Shown here piece after piece: positions 34,388 through 43,236 of a stretch of DNA of 64,000 bases. The notes beneath the pieces were generated by a model. It made no database searches and had not been told where the DNA came from. It saw nothing but the letters and a program-made list of their open reading frames with translations. A program made the position numbers and the translations under genes. The stretch lies in contig OZ257136.1 of the NCBI GenBank assembly GCA_965278995.1, forward strand, positions 186,001 through 250,000. Reading direction: 5' to 3'. Source of the stretch: JADJYF01 sp965278995 (lineage in GTDB: Bacteria > Pseudomonadota > Gammaproteobacteria > Ga0077536). Position 1 is the stretch's first letter. Each line of letters opens with the position of its first letter.

Positions 34388-36127
34388 ATGGCGCAGTTCG
34401 ATACCTTGATTAAGGGCGGTACCGTGGTCGATGGCACCGGTGCCGCGGCCCGCACGGCCGACATCGCTATCACCGATGGCGTAATTCGCGCTGTCGGACG
34501 CGACCTCGGATCTGCCAGCGAGACCGTCAACGCCGACGGGCTGATAGTCACGCCTGGTTGGGTAGACATCCACACCCACTATGACGGGCAGGCTATGTGG
34601 GACCCGGTGCTTTCGCAATCACTTTGGCACGGTGTGACCACGGCTGTCATGGGTAACTGTGGCGTCGGCTTCGCGCCGGCGAGTCCAGATCGTCACGACT
34701 GGTTGATTGGTCTCATGGAGAGTGTCGAGGACATCTCGGGCATTTCGCTCGCCGCAGGACTGCCGTGGAATTGGGAAACTTTTCCCGAGTATCTGAACGC
34801 ACTGGCCGCCATACCGCGGACGTTCGATCTGGCCACCATGATTACGCACGGTCCCCTACGGACCTATGTGATGGGTGACCGTGGGGCTCGTAACGAGGCA
34901 GCGACTGCCGATGACATGGCGACGATGGCCAGGTTGACGACCGAAGCCGTTCGCGCCGGCGCGGTCGGTTTCTCTACGTCGCGGACGTTGGTCCACGTTG
35001 CCCGTGATGGCACCCCGGTGCCCGGCACCTATGCTACGGAAGAGGAACTCATCGCGATTACCAACGGCATTCGCGCTGGCGGGCGTGGCCTTATGGAAAT
35101 CATCGGCTTGGGAACGGTCGGTGAGGATATCGAAGGCCTCGACCGTGACATGCAAATGATGAAGCGCATCGCGGAGAAGACCGAATGTCCAGTCATGTTC
35201 TTGCTGGCACAGAATAATGCGGATGCACAGCAGTGGAAACGCCAGCTCAGCGTGTGCGAAGACGCTGCCAAGGTAAACGCGCCGCTGATTCCTCAGGTCG
35301 GGTGTCGTCCGGTGAAGCTACTGTTCTGTATCGAGGGAGAGCATCCATTCAGCCGGCTCCCGAGCTTCCAAGCCATCGCCGACCTTCCATTGGCGGAGCG
35401 CATAGCGCGGATGCGCATGCCCGAATTGCGAGCACGCTTATTGGCCGAGGAAGATCCCAATACCATGGGAGTTTCGCTGCTCTTCAACAGCCCAACCTTC
35501 TGGGAAGGCACCTACGTCGCGGGCGAACCCATCAATCACATGCCTGACCGCAGCCAGTGCGTCGCGGAGATGGCAAAGAAAGAGGGGCGCAGTCCGCGCG
35601 AGGTCGCTTACGATCTTTTCCTCGAAAAAGGCGGGCGCGCATTTCTGATGTATTGCGTTACCAACTATGCGGAGGCTAATCCCGACGCATGCTTCGAAGG
35701 GGTGCGTCACCCGCTCTCCGTATTCGGCATTAGCGATGCAGGCGCCCATACCCGTTTTGTGTGTGACGGTGGCGTGCACTCGTATGTGCTGACGCAGTAC
35801 TACCGGGATTGGGGCAAGGACCATAAGTACCACCTCCCGCTCGAATATCTGGTGAAGAAGCTTACGGCAGACAACGCCAAGCTTTTTGCCTTCAATGACC
35901 GCGGTGTGTTGGCTCCCGGAAAGCGCGCGGACATCAATCTCATTGATCTGCCGCGACTGAGAGCTCACATGCCAGAGATGTTGTACGACTTACCGGCCGA
36001 TATGCCGCGCTTGGTCGAGCGTGCTGACGGCTACGTCGCGACGTACGTAAAAGGCAAGGTAATACAAAAGAACGGGCAGGAAACTGGCGCCCGACCGGGA
36101 GGTCTCCTGCGCGCCGGGCGTTCCTGA
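34388..36127 (+). CDS. amidohydrolase, N-acyl-D-amino-acid deacylase (D-aminoacylase) type
   Basis: 579 residues from ATG 34388, with GAGAGGGG seven bases upstream. It is a composite amidohydrolase: an N-terminal beta-sandwich strand (FDTLIKGGTVVDGTG), metal motif HTHYDGQ near residue 61, the D-aminoacylase Cys in GNCGVGFAP near 94, GISDAGAHTRFVCDGG with the catalytic Asp near 450, and the C-terminal sandwich ending RADINLID. The family hydrolyses N-acyl-D-amino acids or related cyclic amides. The true substrate is unknown. A SnoaL-like protein follows in the same direction and an AraC regulator lies beyond. Confidence 0.87.
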   Translation: MAQFDTLIKGGTVVDGTGAAARTADIAITDGVIRAVGRDLGSASETVNADGLIVTPGWVDIHTHYDGQAMWDPVLSQSLWHGVTTAVMGNCGVGFAPASPDRHDWLIGLMESVEDISGISLAAGLPWNWETFPEYLNALAAIPRTFDLATMITHGPLRTYVMGDRGARNEAATADDMATMARLTTEAVRAGAVGFSTSRTLVHVARDGTPVPGTYATEEELIAITNGIRAGGRGLMEIIGLGTVGEDIEGLDRDMQMMKRIAEKTECPVMFLLAQNNADAQQWKRQLSVCEDAAKVNAPLIPQVGCRPVKLLFCIEGEHPFSRLPSFQAIADLPLAERIARMRMPELRARLLAEEDPNTMGVSLLFNSPTFWEGTYVAGEPINHMPDRSQCVAEMAKKEGRSPREVAYDLFLEKGGRAFLMYCVTNYAEANPDACFEGVRHPLSVFGISDAGAHTRFVCDGGVHSYVLTQYYRDWGKDHKYHLPLEYLVKKLTADNAKLFAFNDRGVLAPGKRADINLIDLPRLRAHMPEMLYDLPADMPRLVERADGYVATYVKGKVIQKNGQETGARPGGLLRAGRS

Positions 36128-36271
36128 GGACCCATCAGCATGAGGTGGGTACCCTTCTGTTAACGATTAGTCGGGTTCTGCGACATGGCAGAATCCACCT
36201 CACCTCTCAAGCCCTGAGAGCCGGACATAGCGCATGGCCCGCCGACGGACAGACGACTTAATGGAGTTGCA

Positions 36272-36652
36272 ATGACCAACCAACAAAAAAAGAATCTCGC
36301 AATCGCCGCACGCTACATCGAGCTATATAACTCCGATGCAGAACGGTTCGTCCGCGAGTGCTACCACCCCGACTACACTGCATTTGGCATGGGAGCCGGA
36401 TCCTTTCAGGGACTCGACAGGTTCATTGAGGTAGAAAAATTGGTTCTTGGTGCGGCCCCGAAGCGTCGCATGCAGCTCGTAAAGATGCACGCTACTGAAA
36501 CGGCAGCGATTGTCGAGGCAGTACTGAAAGACCCCGTCAAAGGTGCGGACTGGGAATTACCTTTCTGTGCGGTTCTGGAAATCCGTGACGACAAGATTCT
36601 TATTGATCGCACCTACGCTGACTTCAAGAACTGGCCAGGACTGAGTCTGTAA
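36272..36652 (+). CDS. SnoaL-like / NTF2-fold small protein
   Basis: 126 residues with the NTF2/SnoaL cone pattern: ARYIELYNSDAERFVRECYHPDYTAFGMG, then a strand-rich half with FCAVLEIRDDKILIDRTYADF. Members are small isomerases, cyclases or hydratases of aromatic or polyketide substrates, though many are uncharacterised. It lies 144 bp after the amidohydrolase in the same direction. GGAG sits about eight bases before the ATG. Confidence 0.82.
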   Translation: MTNQQKKNLAIAARYIELYNSDAERFVRECYHPDYTAFGMGAGSFQGLDRFIEVEKLVLGAAPKRRMQLVKMHATETAAIVEAVLKDPVKGADWELPFCAVLEIRDDKILIDRTYADFKNWPGLSL

Positions 36653-36800
36653 GCATCAAGTCGTCGCTTAGCCTGAGAGGCCGCTGACAGGGTGCGCAAG
36701 CCACTGTGAAACTCGGCTGCGCGCAACACTTGTGGTGGCTCAGTCGGGATGCTAATTCCCGAATAGAGCGACTCCTCCAGCGACAGAATGACTACGCATC

Positions 36801-37766
36801 CTAGCTTTGGGAGGTCCGGAAGCGCTTTGGAGAGCACCCATATTTTGCTTTGAACGAGCGACTGAAATGGGCGGCATCGCAAAAGCTGAATCGCAGTGCC
36901 AATTGCGTAATCGACTCTGCCGCAAATGAGGGCGAAGTCAGTGCACGATGCGCGCGCGCAAGTCGCTCATTGCGGACCCACTCGGAAAAACTGACGCCAC
37001 TGCGCGAGAACAGCCGATGCATATAGCGCGGCGTGACGTGAAAATGGTCGGCAACAGAAGCGACGCCAAAGTCGGGCTCGAATAGAGTCTCGCGGGCATA
37101 TTGCTCGACCTTGCGAAGCAAGGCGTTCTGGTATCCGGTCTTGCCAAAACCCTGTTCGTCCGGTTGAAAACACGACGCGAGCAGTTCGAGAGTCGCACGA
37201 AATATTCTCATGCGGTTTTCGGCAGGAACCGTATCGATCATCTGATGCACTGTCGCCACATGGGACGCGAGAATGACACCATTGCCAGTCTCGGGTCCAA
37301 TCTTCATGCAAGAGAGGTCGTCAATGTTCGGAACGTGCTGAAGCACCAGTGCGCGCGGAAAGAGCATGTTAAGGAGCTGGGTGCGGGGTCCGGACAGGAT
37401 GGTCGCAGGACGCATCAAGTCCCACAGCAGTAACTCACGGGGTCGTGTGAGAACTTCCTTTCCGTCTTGAGAGTAAAGCTCCCCTCCATTTCGAATCAAC
37501 GCGAGTCCAATGTAGTCGTCCGTCGATTGTCGAATTGCGGCATGCGTACGCACGCCGCGCAACGCATCAAAAGCAAAGTCCGCAAGTATTACGCCGTCAT
37601 AGGTACGGCACGAAATGTCACCCCGAAAATGATCAGCGGACTGGCGACGCATGTCCCACGCGAATTGCCAGTCGAGCATGGAACGACGAAAGTCATCGAA
37701 GTTGTCGCCCAGTCCGGGGCGTGCACGCATTGCGTGCTGGGCGACCTGTTGTGTTACCGATCTCAT
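36801..37766 (-). CDS. AraC-family transcriptional regulator
   Basis: 321 residues. An N-terminal AraC-binding-like sensing region (about 40-190, with GGELYSQDGKEVLTRPRELLLWDL) precedes a C-terminal AraC HTH with both helices: FGVASVADHFHVTPRYMHRLFSRSGVSFSEWV and SITQLALRFSFCDAAHFSRSFKAKYGCSPKRF. This is the arrangement of activators of catabolic operons. It is convergent with the amidohydrolase/SnoaL pair and divergent from the broken monooxygenase, either of which it may control. Confidence 0.9.
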   Translation of the reverse strand: MRSVTQQVAQHAMRARPGLGDNFDDFRRSMLDWQFAWDMRRQSADHFRGDISCRTYDGVILADFAFDALRGVRTHAAIRQSTDDYIGLALIRNGGELYSQDGKEVLTRPRELLLWDLMRPATILSGPRTQLLNMLFPRALVLQHVPNIDDLSCMKIGPETGNGVILASHVATVHQMIDTVPAENRMRIFRATLELLASCFQPDEQGFGKTGYQNALLRKVEQYARETLFEPDFGVASVADHFHVTPRYMHRLFSRSGVSFSEWVRNERLARAHRALTSPSFAAESITQLALRFSFCDAAHFSRSFKAKYGCSPKRFRTSQS

Positions 37767-38398
37767 CAGTTACCCCTCAGACATTGCGCCAGATCAAGGA
37801 AGTGCCTCGACTGGTACGAATTCGAACAAGCCCTAGTGTAGCCCGACCGCACTATGGGCGGGCAGGTTCGGGTGTGCAGAAAAACGCGTCGATTTGTTCA
37901 AGTATCCACTCTTGTAGCGGCCTAGAGTGCGTGGCTCGCGCAGTAACAACCCCCGTTTTGGTGCCACAGGCCGGCAGGCTGGCCCTCTGAAATGGCGGGT
38001 GCCGTGTCGGGTATCGCTGGCATTCAGTCGATTGGCAGGGGGGCGCGACAAGTTCATTGAGAGCCACGCTGACCCTCGGTTTAAGGTGTGGCGGGCCCGA
38101 TTGTTGGGGAGATAGGGTTTACATCGCGGGCCGCGGCACAATCCGCATGGCGCGCTCTCCGGTTCTGGAAGCCCTACCTGTCCTGGCAAATACCCATCGT
38201 CCGGCCGTGAGACACCATTCGATCGGGAGTTTGCCAATAGCGGCCTAGCAAATCGCACGTGCCGGGGACGCCGGGCTGCCGCGTTCACGTACTGACGGCG
38301 CGCTTTGCAATATCGGGCAATGTGCAGCTTGGTTTCCAGAATTGGGTCCATCGGGACATCTCGCGCCCAGCGAATACGATTATCAGGTTGAGAACTTC
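37767..38398. other. intergenic region between the AraC regulator and the broken monooxygenase
   Basis: About 630 bp without a supported gene. The 11-bp sequence TAGCGGCCTAG occurs twice in the same orientation (37,915-37,925 and 38,238-38,248). The region is where the divergent promoters for the AraC gene and the monooxygenase should lie. Several short ORFs on both strands have no family resemblance. Confidence 0.4.
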
Positions 38399-38923
38399 AT
38401 GAACTTCAATTCAAACGAGGAAGGTCGCTCCCACCTCGCCGAATACGACGCGATTATCATCGGTGCGGGATTCGCCGGACTGTACATGTTGAAAAAGTTG
38501 AGAGGCGAACTCGGACTCAAAGTGCAGGTGATAGAACGCGCTGGTGGAATCGGCGGAACCTGGCACTGGAATCGCTATCCGGGAGCAGTTTCGGATTCGG
38601 ACACCTATCTCTACTGCTATTCGTTTGACGCCGATCTTCTCGAGGATTGGAATTGGAATACACGCTACGTGCGACAGCCGCAGATCCTGGAGTATCTAGT
38701 GCATGTCGCAGATCGCTTTGACCTTCGGAGAAGCATTAGCCTGAACACGGAAGTCGTAGCCGCAAAATACGACGAATCGAATAATCGCTGGGAGATAAGG
38801 ACTGACAGCGGGACCACGCTCACCAGCAAATATCTCGTTACCGCACTGGGACTTCTGTCGAGAATAAATGTCCCTGTTGGCGCCGACCGAAAACTGAGCC
38901 AGGTGTTCAACCTACTCTGCTGA
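38399..38923 (+). pseudogene. truncated Baeyer-Villiger/flavin-containing monooxygenase
   Basis: 174 residues from ATG 38399, of which about 160 are the N-terminus of a Baeyer-Villiger monooxygenase: YDAIIIGAGFAGLYMLKKL (FAD loop), GGIGGTWHWNRYPGAVSDSDTYLYCYSF and KYLVTALGLLSRINVP. Full enzymes are about 500-600 residues with an NADP domain and the FxGxxxHxxxW motif, all missing. Homology ends near 38,876, after which the frame reads 16 unrelated residues to TGA. The break coincides with the stem-loop cluster that follows, so insertion of a mobile element and later deletion is the likely cause. Confidence 0.85.
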
Positions 38924-39090
38924 AGTTTTGTTCAGCAGAGGATGAGGAGTGATCACCATGGAGATGAATCTACTGCGCTGATCAGCCACCTCGAGGTGGC
39001 AACAAGAATTCAGGGCCGCGTTAGCGACCCTGCATAGCCGCTTTGAGCGGCTCACAAAATGAAGGCCCCCGGCTTTGCCGGGGGATTGTT
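38880..39090 (+). ncRNA. candidate structured RNA: five consecutive stem-loops (possible IscB/HEARO-like omega RNA remnant)
   Basis: Immediately after the monooxygenase break there are five hairpins in 170 nt: CTCTGCTGAA/TTCAGCAGAG (38,915-38,940), GCCACCTCGAGGTGGC (38,985-39,000), CAGGGCCGC/GCGACCCTG with one mismatch (39,011-39,032), AGCCGC/GCGGCT (39,036-39,052) and CCCCCGGC/GCCGGGGG (39,066-39,084). A GAGGAGG ribosome binding site and an ATG (39,143) follow, but the frame there runs straight into the hicB 3' end. A structured leader before a lost ORF inside a disrupted gene fits the RNA of an IS200/IS605-type element. The last hairpin could also be a plain terminator. Confidence 0.4.
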
Positions 39091-39178
39091 ACTTTGATCA
39101 GCGGCGCGATATCAGCGGGGAAAGCCACGAGGAGGCACCGAAATGCGCAGCGCGGGGGCGTCTGCGTCATCGACTTGG

Positions 39179-39418
39179 TCAGGCGACGCTTTGCATCTTG
39201 TTTGCGAAATCGCGACCGGACGTCGCAGGCGGCAAAGCTTTGCCGTCGAATCGATACAATTCGATTGCTTCCTCAACTACCGTACAAAGTTCTTCAAACA
39301 CCTCTCTTTCGTCAGTGCCGTGACATCCGCCGTATATCAGACCGGGTGCGCTCCCGACGTAGCACTGGTCCTCTTCTGACCATTCCACAATTTTTGCGTA
39401 TTTGGCGCTGTCCTTCAT
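39179..39418 (-). CDS. hicB: HicB-type antitoxin
   Basis: 79 residues, the compact HicB form. The partial RNase H-like fold is seen in KYAKIVEWSEEDQCYVGSAPGLIYGGCHGTDEREVFEELCTVVEEAIELY. There is no C-terminal HTH or ribbon-helix-helix, unlike longer HicB proteins that autorepress. It should bind and neutralise HicA. Its start overlaps the hicA stop by 4 bp (ATGA), so the pair is translationally coupled with the toxin first, the usual hicAB order. Confidence 0.88.
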   Translation of the reverse strand: MKDSAKYAKIVEWSEEDQCYVGSAPGLIYGGCHGTDEREVFEELCTVVEEAIELYRFDGKALPPATSGRDFANKMQSVA

Positions 39419-39612
39419 TTCTGGATGTCCTCAAGAGCCATTCGTACTGCACGCACCTGATAATGTTTAGCATCGTCGCCTGATTGTCCAGAAATTGTCA
39501 CCGGCTTACTTCCCCTGGGGTGGACAAAATTCCGGTGACTGCCCTTGCCTCCCCGGTTCTCGAAACCGGCTGCTTCAAGCTGGGCAATCAATTCTCTGAT
39601 CTTAGGTGGCAT
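39415..39612 (-). CDS. hicA: HicA-type mRNA interferase toxin
   Basis: 65 residues with the dsRBD-like HicA fold: KIRELIAQLEAAGFENRGGKGSHRNFVHP, where the His in GSHRNF is the conserved catalytic residue, followed by VTISGQSGDDAKHYQVRAVRMAL. HicA cleaves mRNA independent of ribosomes. Full length for the family and no damage visible, so the module is probably functional and may help keep the element. Confidence 0.9.
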   Translation of the reverse strand: MPPKIRELIAQLEAAGFENRGGKGSHRNFVHPRGSKPVTISGQSGDDAKHYQVRAVRMALEDIQK

Positions 39613-39702
39613 TCGCTATCTCTGAAGTGACTCAGGCCGCCTCACGCGCAGATAAGTGGCGCCACGAGCCACCGCACGGGGAAGTCCGCCCCATTGGGCG
39701 GG

Positions 39703-40281
39703 TCAGGCCGCAAGTTCGACGTCCGGGAGATTGGCAAGGACTTGGTCATAGGTCTCATAGCGCTCGAGGACTTCGACGACGACCGACAGAGGCTCAGACC
39801 AAATCTCTGGCAGATCTCGCTCAAGTGGTTCGCGGATTAGGAATGCGAGTGCCTCTTTCGGAGGGCAGAACTCAGCGGTGACCCCAGATTTGTTTCCCCT
39901 GGCATCGATTCGGTACCACCCGAAGTCTCGAAGGTAAACCGCATTTAGACCGTGGAGACAATAAGGCGCACCAACTTCCCCGACGGACAGCCGCTGATAG
40001 CAAAGGCCGGTCGGAATGCCATTGGCTCTCAGCAACGCTGCAAGTAGGTGGCTCTTCGCGTAACAGTATCCAGTCCCGTGACGAAGAACATCGGACGCTC
40101 TGCAGGTTACTGGATTTAGCTTGAAGTCCGAGCTGTGTCTGATTTCATCGCGGACGAACTCGAAGCACCGACGCACCACGTCCAATTCCGAAATCGCCCC
40201 AGCCGCGAGGCGAGTGGCGAGAGCCATGACTCCCCCGTCTTCGAAGTCGATGTACCTGCTGGAATCTAGATAGCGTTGCAT
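39703..40281 (-). CDS. transglutaminase-like (papain-fold) cysteine protein
   Basis: 192 residues from ATG 40281 (AAGGA four bases upstream; a TTG eight codons earlier is possible). The Cys-His-Asp set of the transglutaminase-like superfamily is visible: GTGYCYAKSHLLAALLRANGIP, then CLHGLNAVYL and YRIDARGNK. Such proteins are usually peptidases or amide-forming enzymes. The gene's upstream region is cut by the IS21 element 31 bp away, so native expression is probably lost or replaced. Confidence 0.82.
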   Translation of the reverse strand: MQRYLDSSRYIDFEDGGVMALATRLAAGAISELDVVRRCFEFVRDEIRHSSDFKLNPVTCRASDVLRHGTGYCYAKSHLLAALLRANGIPTGLCYQRLSVGEVGAPYCLHGLNAVYLRDFGWYRIDARGNKSGVTAEFCPPKEALAFLIREPLERDLPEIWSEPLSVVVEVLERYETYDQVLANLPDVELAA

Positions 40282-40374
40282 ACAATCCTTGCTGGACAGC
40301 GTCAATCAGGATGTCCGGTCGAACGACAATCATCTTGGCCGGTTAGATGGGGATAATTGTCGCTGATTAGTTGT

Positions 40375-41214
40375 TCATGGCTGAAGCTCCTGGTGATGAT
40401 TGTCGTTGGATGATTGTCGTCGGCGCTGGGCTTTGTCGTTGTCGCGTTGAGTCTTCTGCTGCCGCGCGGCTTGTTTACTACGGTAGCTTTCCACCGTGTT
40501 GAGTTCGAAGATGGTCGAGTGATGGACGAGGCGGTCGATGGCGGCCACGGTCATGCCCGGATCGGGGAACACGGTGTCCCAGCCGGAGAACGGCTGGTTG
40601 GCAGTCAGCAGGATGCTGCGCCGCTCATAGCGCTCGGCGATGAGTTCGAACAACACGCTGGTCTCGGCCTGGTCTTTGCGGACGTAAGAGATGTCATCAA
40701 GGATGAGCAGGTCGTAACGGTCGAGCTTGGCCAGTGCCTGGGGTAGCTGCAGGTTCTGGCGCGCGGCCTGAAGTCGCTGTACCAACTCGCTGGTGCGCAT
40801 GTAGAGCACTCGGTAACCGGCCTCAATGAGCGCGTGACCGATGCCACAGCCGACGTGCGTTTTGCCGACGCCGGGTGGCCCGAAGATCAAGATGTTCGCG
40901 CCTTTCTCGAGCCAGGCGTCACCGCTGGCCAGCGCCATGACGTGGGCTTTGGAGAGCATCGGCACCTCGGCGAACTCGAAGCTGGCGAGCGTCTTGGTCG
41001 GATCGAGTTGCGACTCGAGACGATGGCGCTCGATGCGCCGCTTGGCGCGCTCGGCCAGCTCGTGTTCGAGCAGCGCACCGAGCAAACGAGCGGCCGGCCA
41101 GCCTTCCTTGTCGGCACGCTCGGCAAACTCCTGCCACAGCCGCCCGATGGTCGGCAGGCGCAGCTCAGCCACCATTAGCGCGATGCGCGCCGGCTCGTAA
41201 GCGGCGGCGGTCAT
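40375..41214 (-). CDS. istB: IS21 helper ATPase IstB
   Basis: 279 residues from ATG 41214, which overlaps the istA stop as ATGA. An AAA+ ATPase: Walker A GPPGVGKTHVG near residue 103, Walker B LLILDDISYV near 165, sensor ILLTANQPFSGWDTVF. IstB multimers present target DNA to IstA. The C-terminus is rich in Gln/Arg. Length is slightly above the usual 250-265. It appears intact. Confidence 0.95.
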   Translation of the reverse strand: MTAAAYEPARIALMVAELRLPTIGRLWQEFAERADKEGWPAARLLGALLEHELAERAKRRIERHRLESQLDPTKTLASFEFAEVPMLSKAHVMALASGDAWLEKGANILIFGPPGVGKTHVGCGIGHALIEAGYRVLYMRTSELVQRLQAARQNLQLPQALAKLDRYDLLILDDISYVRKDQAETSVLFELIAERYERRSILLTANQPFSGWDTVFPDPGMTVAAIDRLVHHSTIFELNTVESYRSKQAARQQKTQRDNDKAQRRRQSSNDNHHQELQP

Positions 41215-42728
41215 GCGGCCACCGCCGGCGGCTCGTGGGTACCCGCTAGCAACGCGTCGTAACGGCTGGTGGCCGGGATCAAAACGGTGACCTGCGGCAG
41301 TTCCACCTGACGCGGAGCAAACTCCTCGCGCAAACGTTTGACATCGGGCAACTCGCCAGCGAGCAGCAGCGCTTCGAGTCGCTCGGCGAGCGCACTTTCC
41401 ACGCCGTCGCGAGCGGCCATCTCGAGCAGGGCGACGATCGTTTGGCAAGCCTGGCGCTGGGGGAGTTTGGCTTCGAGCTGCTCCCAGGTTCGGCGGTAGG
41501 CATCGCGCGGGAACAGCGCATCGCGGAACGCGAGTCCCTTGAACGCTTGCGGTTTGCGCTTAAGGCTGTCGATGAAGTGCCGGTAGTCGAGCATGCGTCC
41601 GCGGCTGTGGCCAGGCACGCGTGTGCCGCGCGCTAACGTAAGGACGAGCGCGCCGGAGAGATAGCAATCCAGGCGATCGCTGTACAAGCGCACCTTCAGG
41701 CGATGGCCGATCAGCCGTGACGGCGCGCTGTAGAGGATGGCGCGTACGGTGAATGTGCCGCAGCGCGTGACGCGCGCTTCGTCCTCGACAAAGTCCGTGG
41801 TACGCCGCACCGGCAACGCACATAATTGCTCGCGCTCGATGCGGAAGGCGGCCGCGTTGCGCCGATTGCGGCGCATCACGGCGTCGCGCACGAACACTTC
41901 GTAAGCGGCGTGGGAGTCGAAGTCACGGTGACCGCGCAACAACAGCGCCTGTTCGAGCGCTTCCTTCAGATAGCGGTGTGAAGACTCCACGCTGCCGTTC
42001 TCGTGGCTCAAGCCGCGGTTGTTGCGCGTGCCATCCATGCCATAGTGGTCGAGCAGCGCCGTGTAGCGGCTGGTAAAGTCCTGCTCTTCGGCCAGGTTTT
42101 TGAAGGCCGCCGAGAGGCTATCGCTGCGATGCTCACGCGGCGCGCCGCCGGCCTGCCACAAAGCGTTCTGCAGACCCTTGGACAGCGCTTCGAAGCTCTC
42201 GCCCCCTTCGACCACCTCGACGTGCTCCCAGCGCGAAAAGGCCAGCACGAAATGATAGAGCATGTGCACGAACGGCAGCGCCGCTATCGTGATGCGCAAC
42301 TCAGCCATCGCCGTGAAGTCAGACAAGCCACGATGGCCCGGCGCGTGATCTTGCGGGAAGAACACTTCCTTCGGTGGCCCTTCCAGGGCGCGCCATTGGC
42401 GGATGTGCCGCTGCAGGGTACGCAGCATGCCGTCGGGGAAGTGGTCGGGATGGTCATCCTGCAGCTTACGCAGGAGCGTCACGGCCATCAGTGTCGGCGC
42501 CTGCTTCAGCAGCGGCACGACCTCGCTCTCCCAGACCGTGGCAAACGGATCGGTTCGCGAACGCCAATAACGACGCGGGCTCTGTGACGGCAGTTCGACG
42601 GCGACTTCAATGCGGCGCGCGCTGCGCTCGCTGATCCCGGCCTTGGCGGCGGCCAACGTTTGTGACTTCTTCCGACGGATGTTCATGTAGAGGCATACCT
42701 GTTGATCGGTGATCCGGGTTCCTGGCAC
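41211..42728 (-). CDS. istA: IS21 transposase IstA
   Basis: 505 residues from GTG 42728. An N-terminal HTH region (ITDQQVCLYMNIRRKKSQTLAAAKAGISERSARRI) is followed by an rve/DDE integrase core: first Asp in GLSDFTAM near 137, second Asp in HRSDSLSAAF, and Glu in ENGSVESSHRYLKEAL near 246. The C-terminal Mu-transposase-like domain includes VRAILYSAPSRLIGHRLKVRLY. The frame is uninterrupted, so the IS may still be active. Confidence 0.95.
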   Translation of the reverse strand: MPGTRITDQQVCLYMNIRRKKSQTLAAAKAGISERSARRIEVAVELPSQSPRRYWRSRTDPFATVWESEVVPLLKQAPTLMAVTLLRKLQDDHPDHFPDGMLRTLQRHIRQWRALEGPPKEVFFPQDHAPGHRGLSDFTAMAELRITIAALPFVHMLYHFVLAFSRWEHVEVVEGGESFEALSKGLQNALWQAGGAPREHRSDSLSAAFKNLAEEQDFTSRYTALLDHYGMDGTRNNRGLSHENGSVESSHRYLKEALEQALLLRGHRDFDSHAAYEVFVRDAVMRRNRRNAAAFRIEREQLCALPVRRTTDFVEDEARVTRCGTFTVRAILYSAPSRLIGHRLKVRLYSDRLDCYLSGALVLTLARGTRVPGHSRGRMLDYRHFIDSLKRKPQAFKGLAFRDALFPRDAYRRTWEQLEAKLPQRQACQTIVALLEMAARDGVESALAERLEALLLAGELPDVKRLREEFAPRQVELPQVTVLIPATSRYDALLAGTHEPPAVAA

Positions 42729-42897
42729 TGGGCTGAGTTCTCATTGAGATCTGAGCCCGCCATCTTGAACCCCCACCAATCCGGCGCCGCCGGTGGCTCG
42801 GCGTCTCCGGCGGCTACGCCGCCTTCGACCCCTCACCACCGGCCATCATGATCGTCGTCAGACCGGACAGGATGATTGTCGCGCTCCACCTTGCGAC

Positions 42898-43236
42898 CTA
42901 ACGCTCAATTTTCGTGACACTCAACCGCATGCCCATCGCAAGCAGCAGTGTATTCAATGTCTCCAGCCGAGGATTTCCGCGTTGCGAAAGCGTTCGGTAG
43001 AGTGTCTCACGCGATAGGCCGGTGCGTTCGGCGAGCACCGACATGCCGCCGATAGATTCCGCAAGCTCGCGTAGCGCGACAGTGATGACGCGGTTATCCC
43101 CGTCATCCAGCATGGCCTCAAGGTAGGCCGCCCGCTCAGTGTCCGTTTTGAGGTGGTCAGTTGCGCGGAAGGGACGCGACGGCGTGCCGCTAGCGCGATT
43201 TGCGCTGCTTCCAGTCTTGCCAGTAGCTTTGGGCAC
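42898..43236 (-). CDS. HigA-like addiction-module antidote protein (orphan)
   Basis: 112 residues from GTG 43236 with GGAGG upstream. Pattern of the addiction-module antidote family: FRATDHLKTDTERAAYLEAML, then VITVALRELAESIGGMSVLAERTGLSRETLYRTLSQRGNPRLETLNTLLLAMGMRL, with an HTH near residues 65-85. Members normally sit right after a RelE/HigB-type toxin gene. Here the upstream 140 bp contain no such ORF and then comes the integrase remnant, so the toxin seems lost. Confidence 0.82.
   Translation of the reverse strand: MPKATGKTGSSANRASGTPSRPFRATDHLKTDTERAAYLEAMLDDGDNRVITVALRELAESIGGMSVLAERTGLSRETLYRTLSQRGNPRLETLNTLLLAMGMRLSVTKIER

Larger units (their letters stand above)
40312..42869 (-). 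mobile_element. IS21-family insertion sequence
   Basis: About 2.56 kb. The termini are imperfect inverted repeats of roughly 32 bp: TGTCCGGTC at the left (40,312) against its complement GACCGGACA at the right (ending 42,869), with GACAATCAT-like subterminal repeats inside both ends, as in IS21 elements. It encodes istA and istB in the usual order with a 4-bp overlap. Both flanks read GGA directly at the ends, possibly a 3-bp target repeat, though IS21 usually makes 4-8 bp. Confidence 0.85.
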
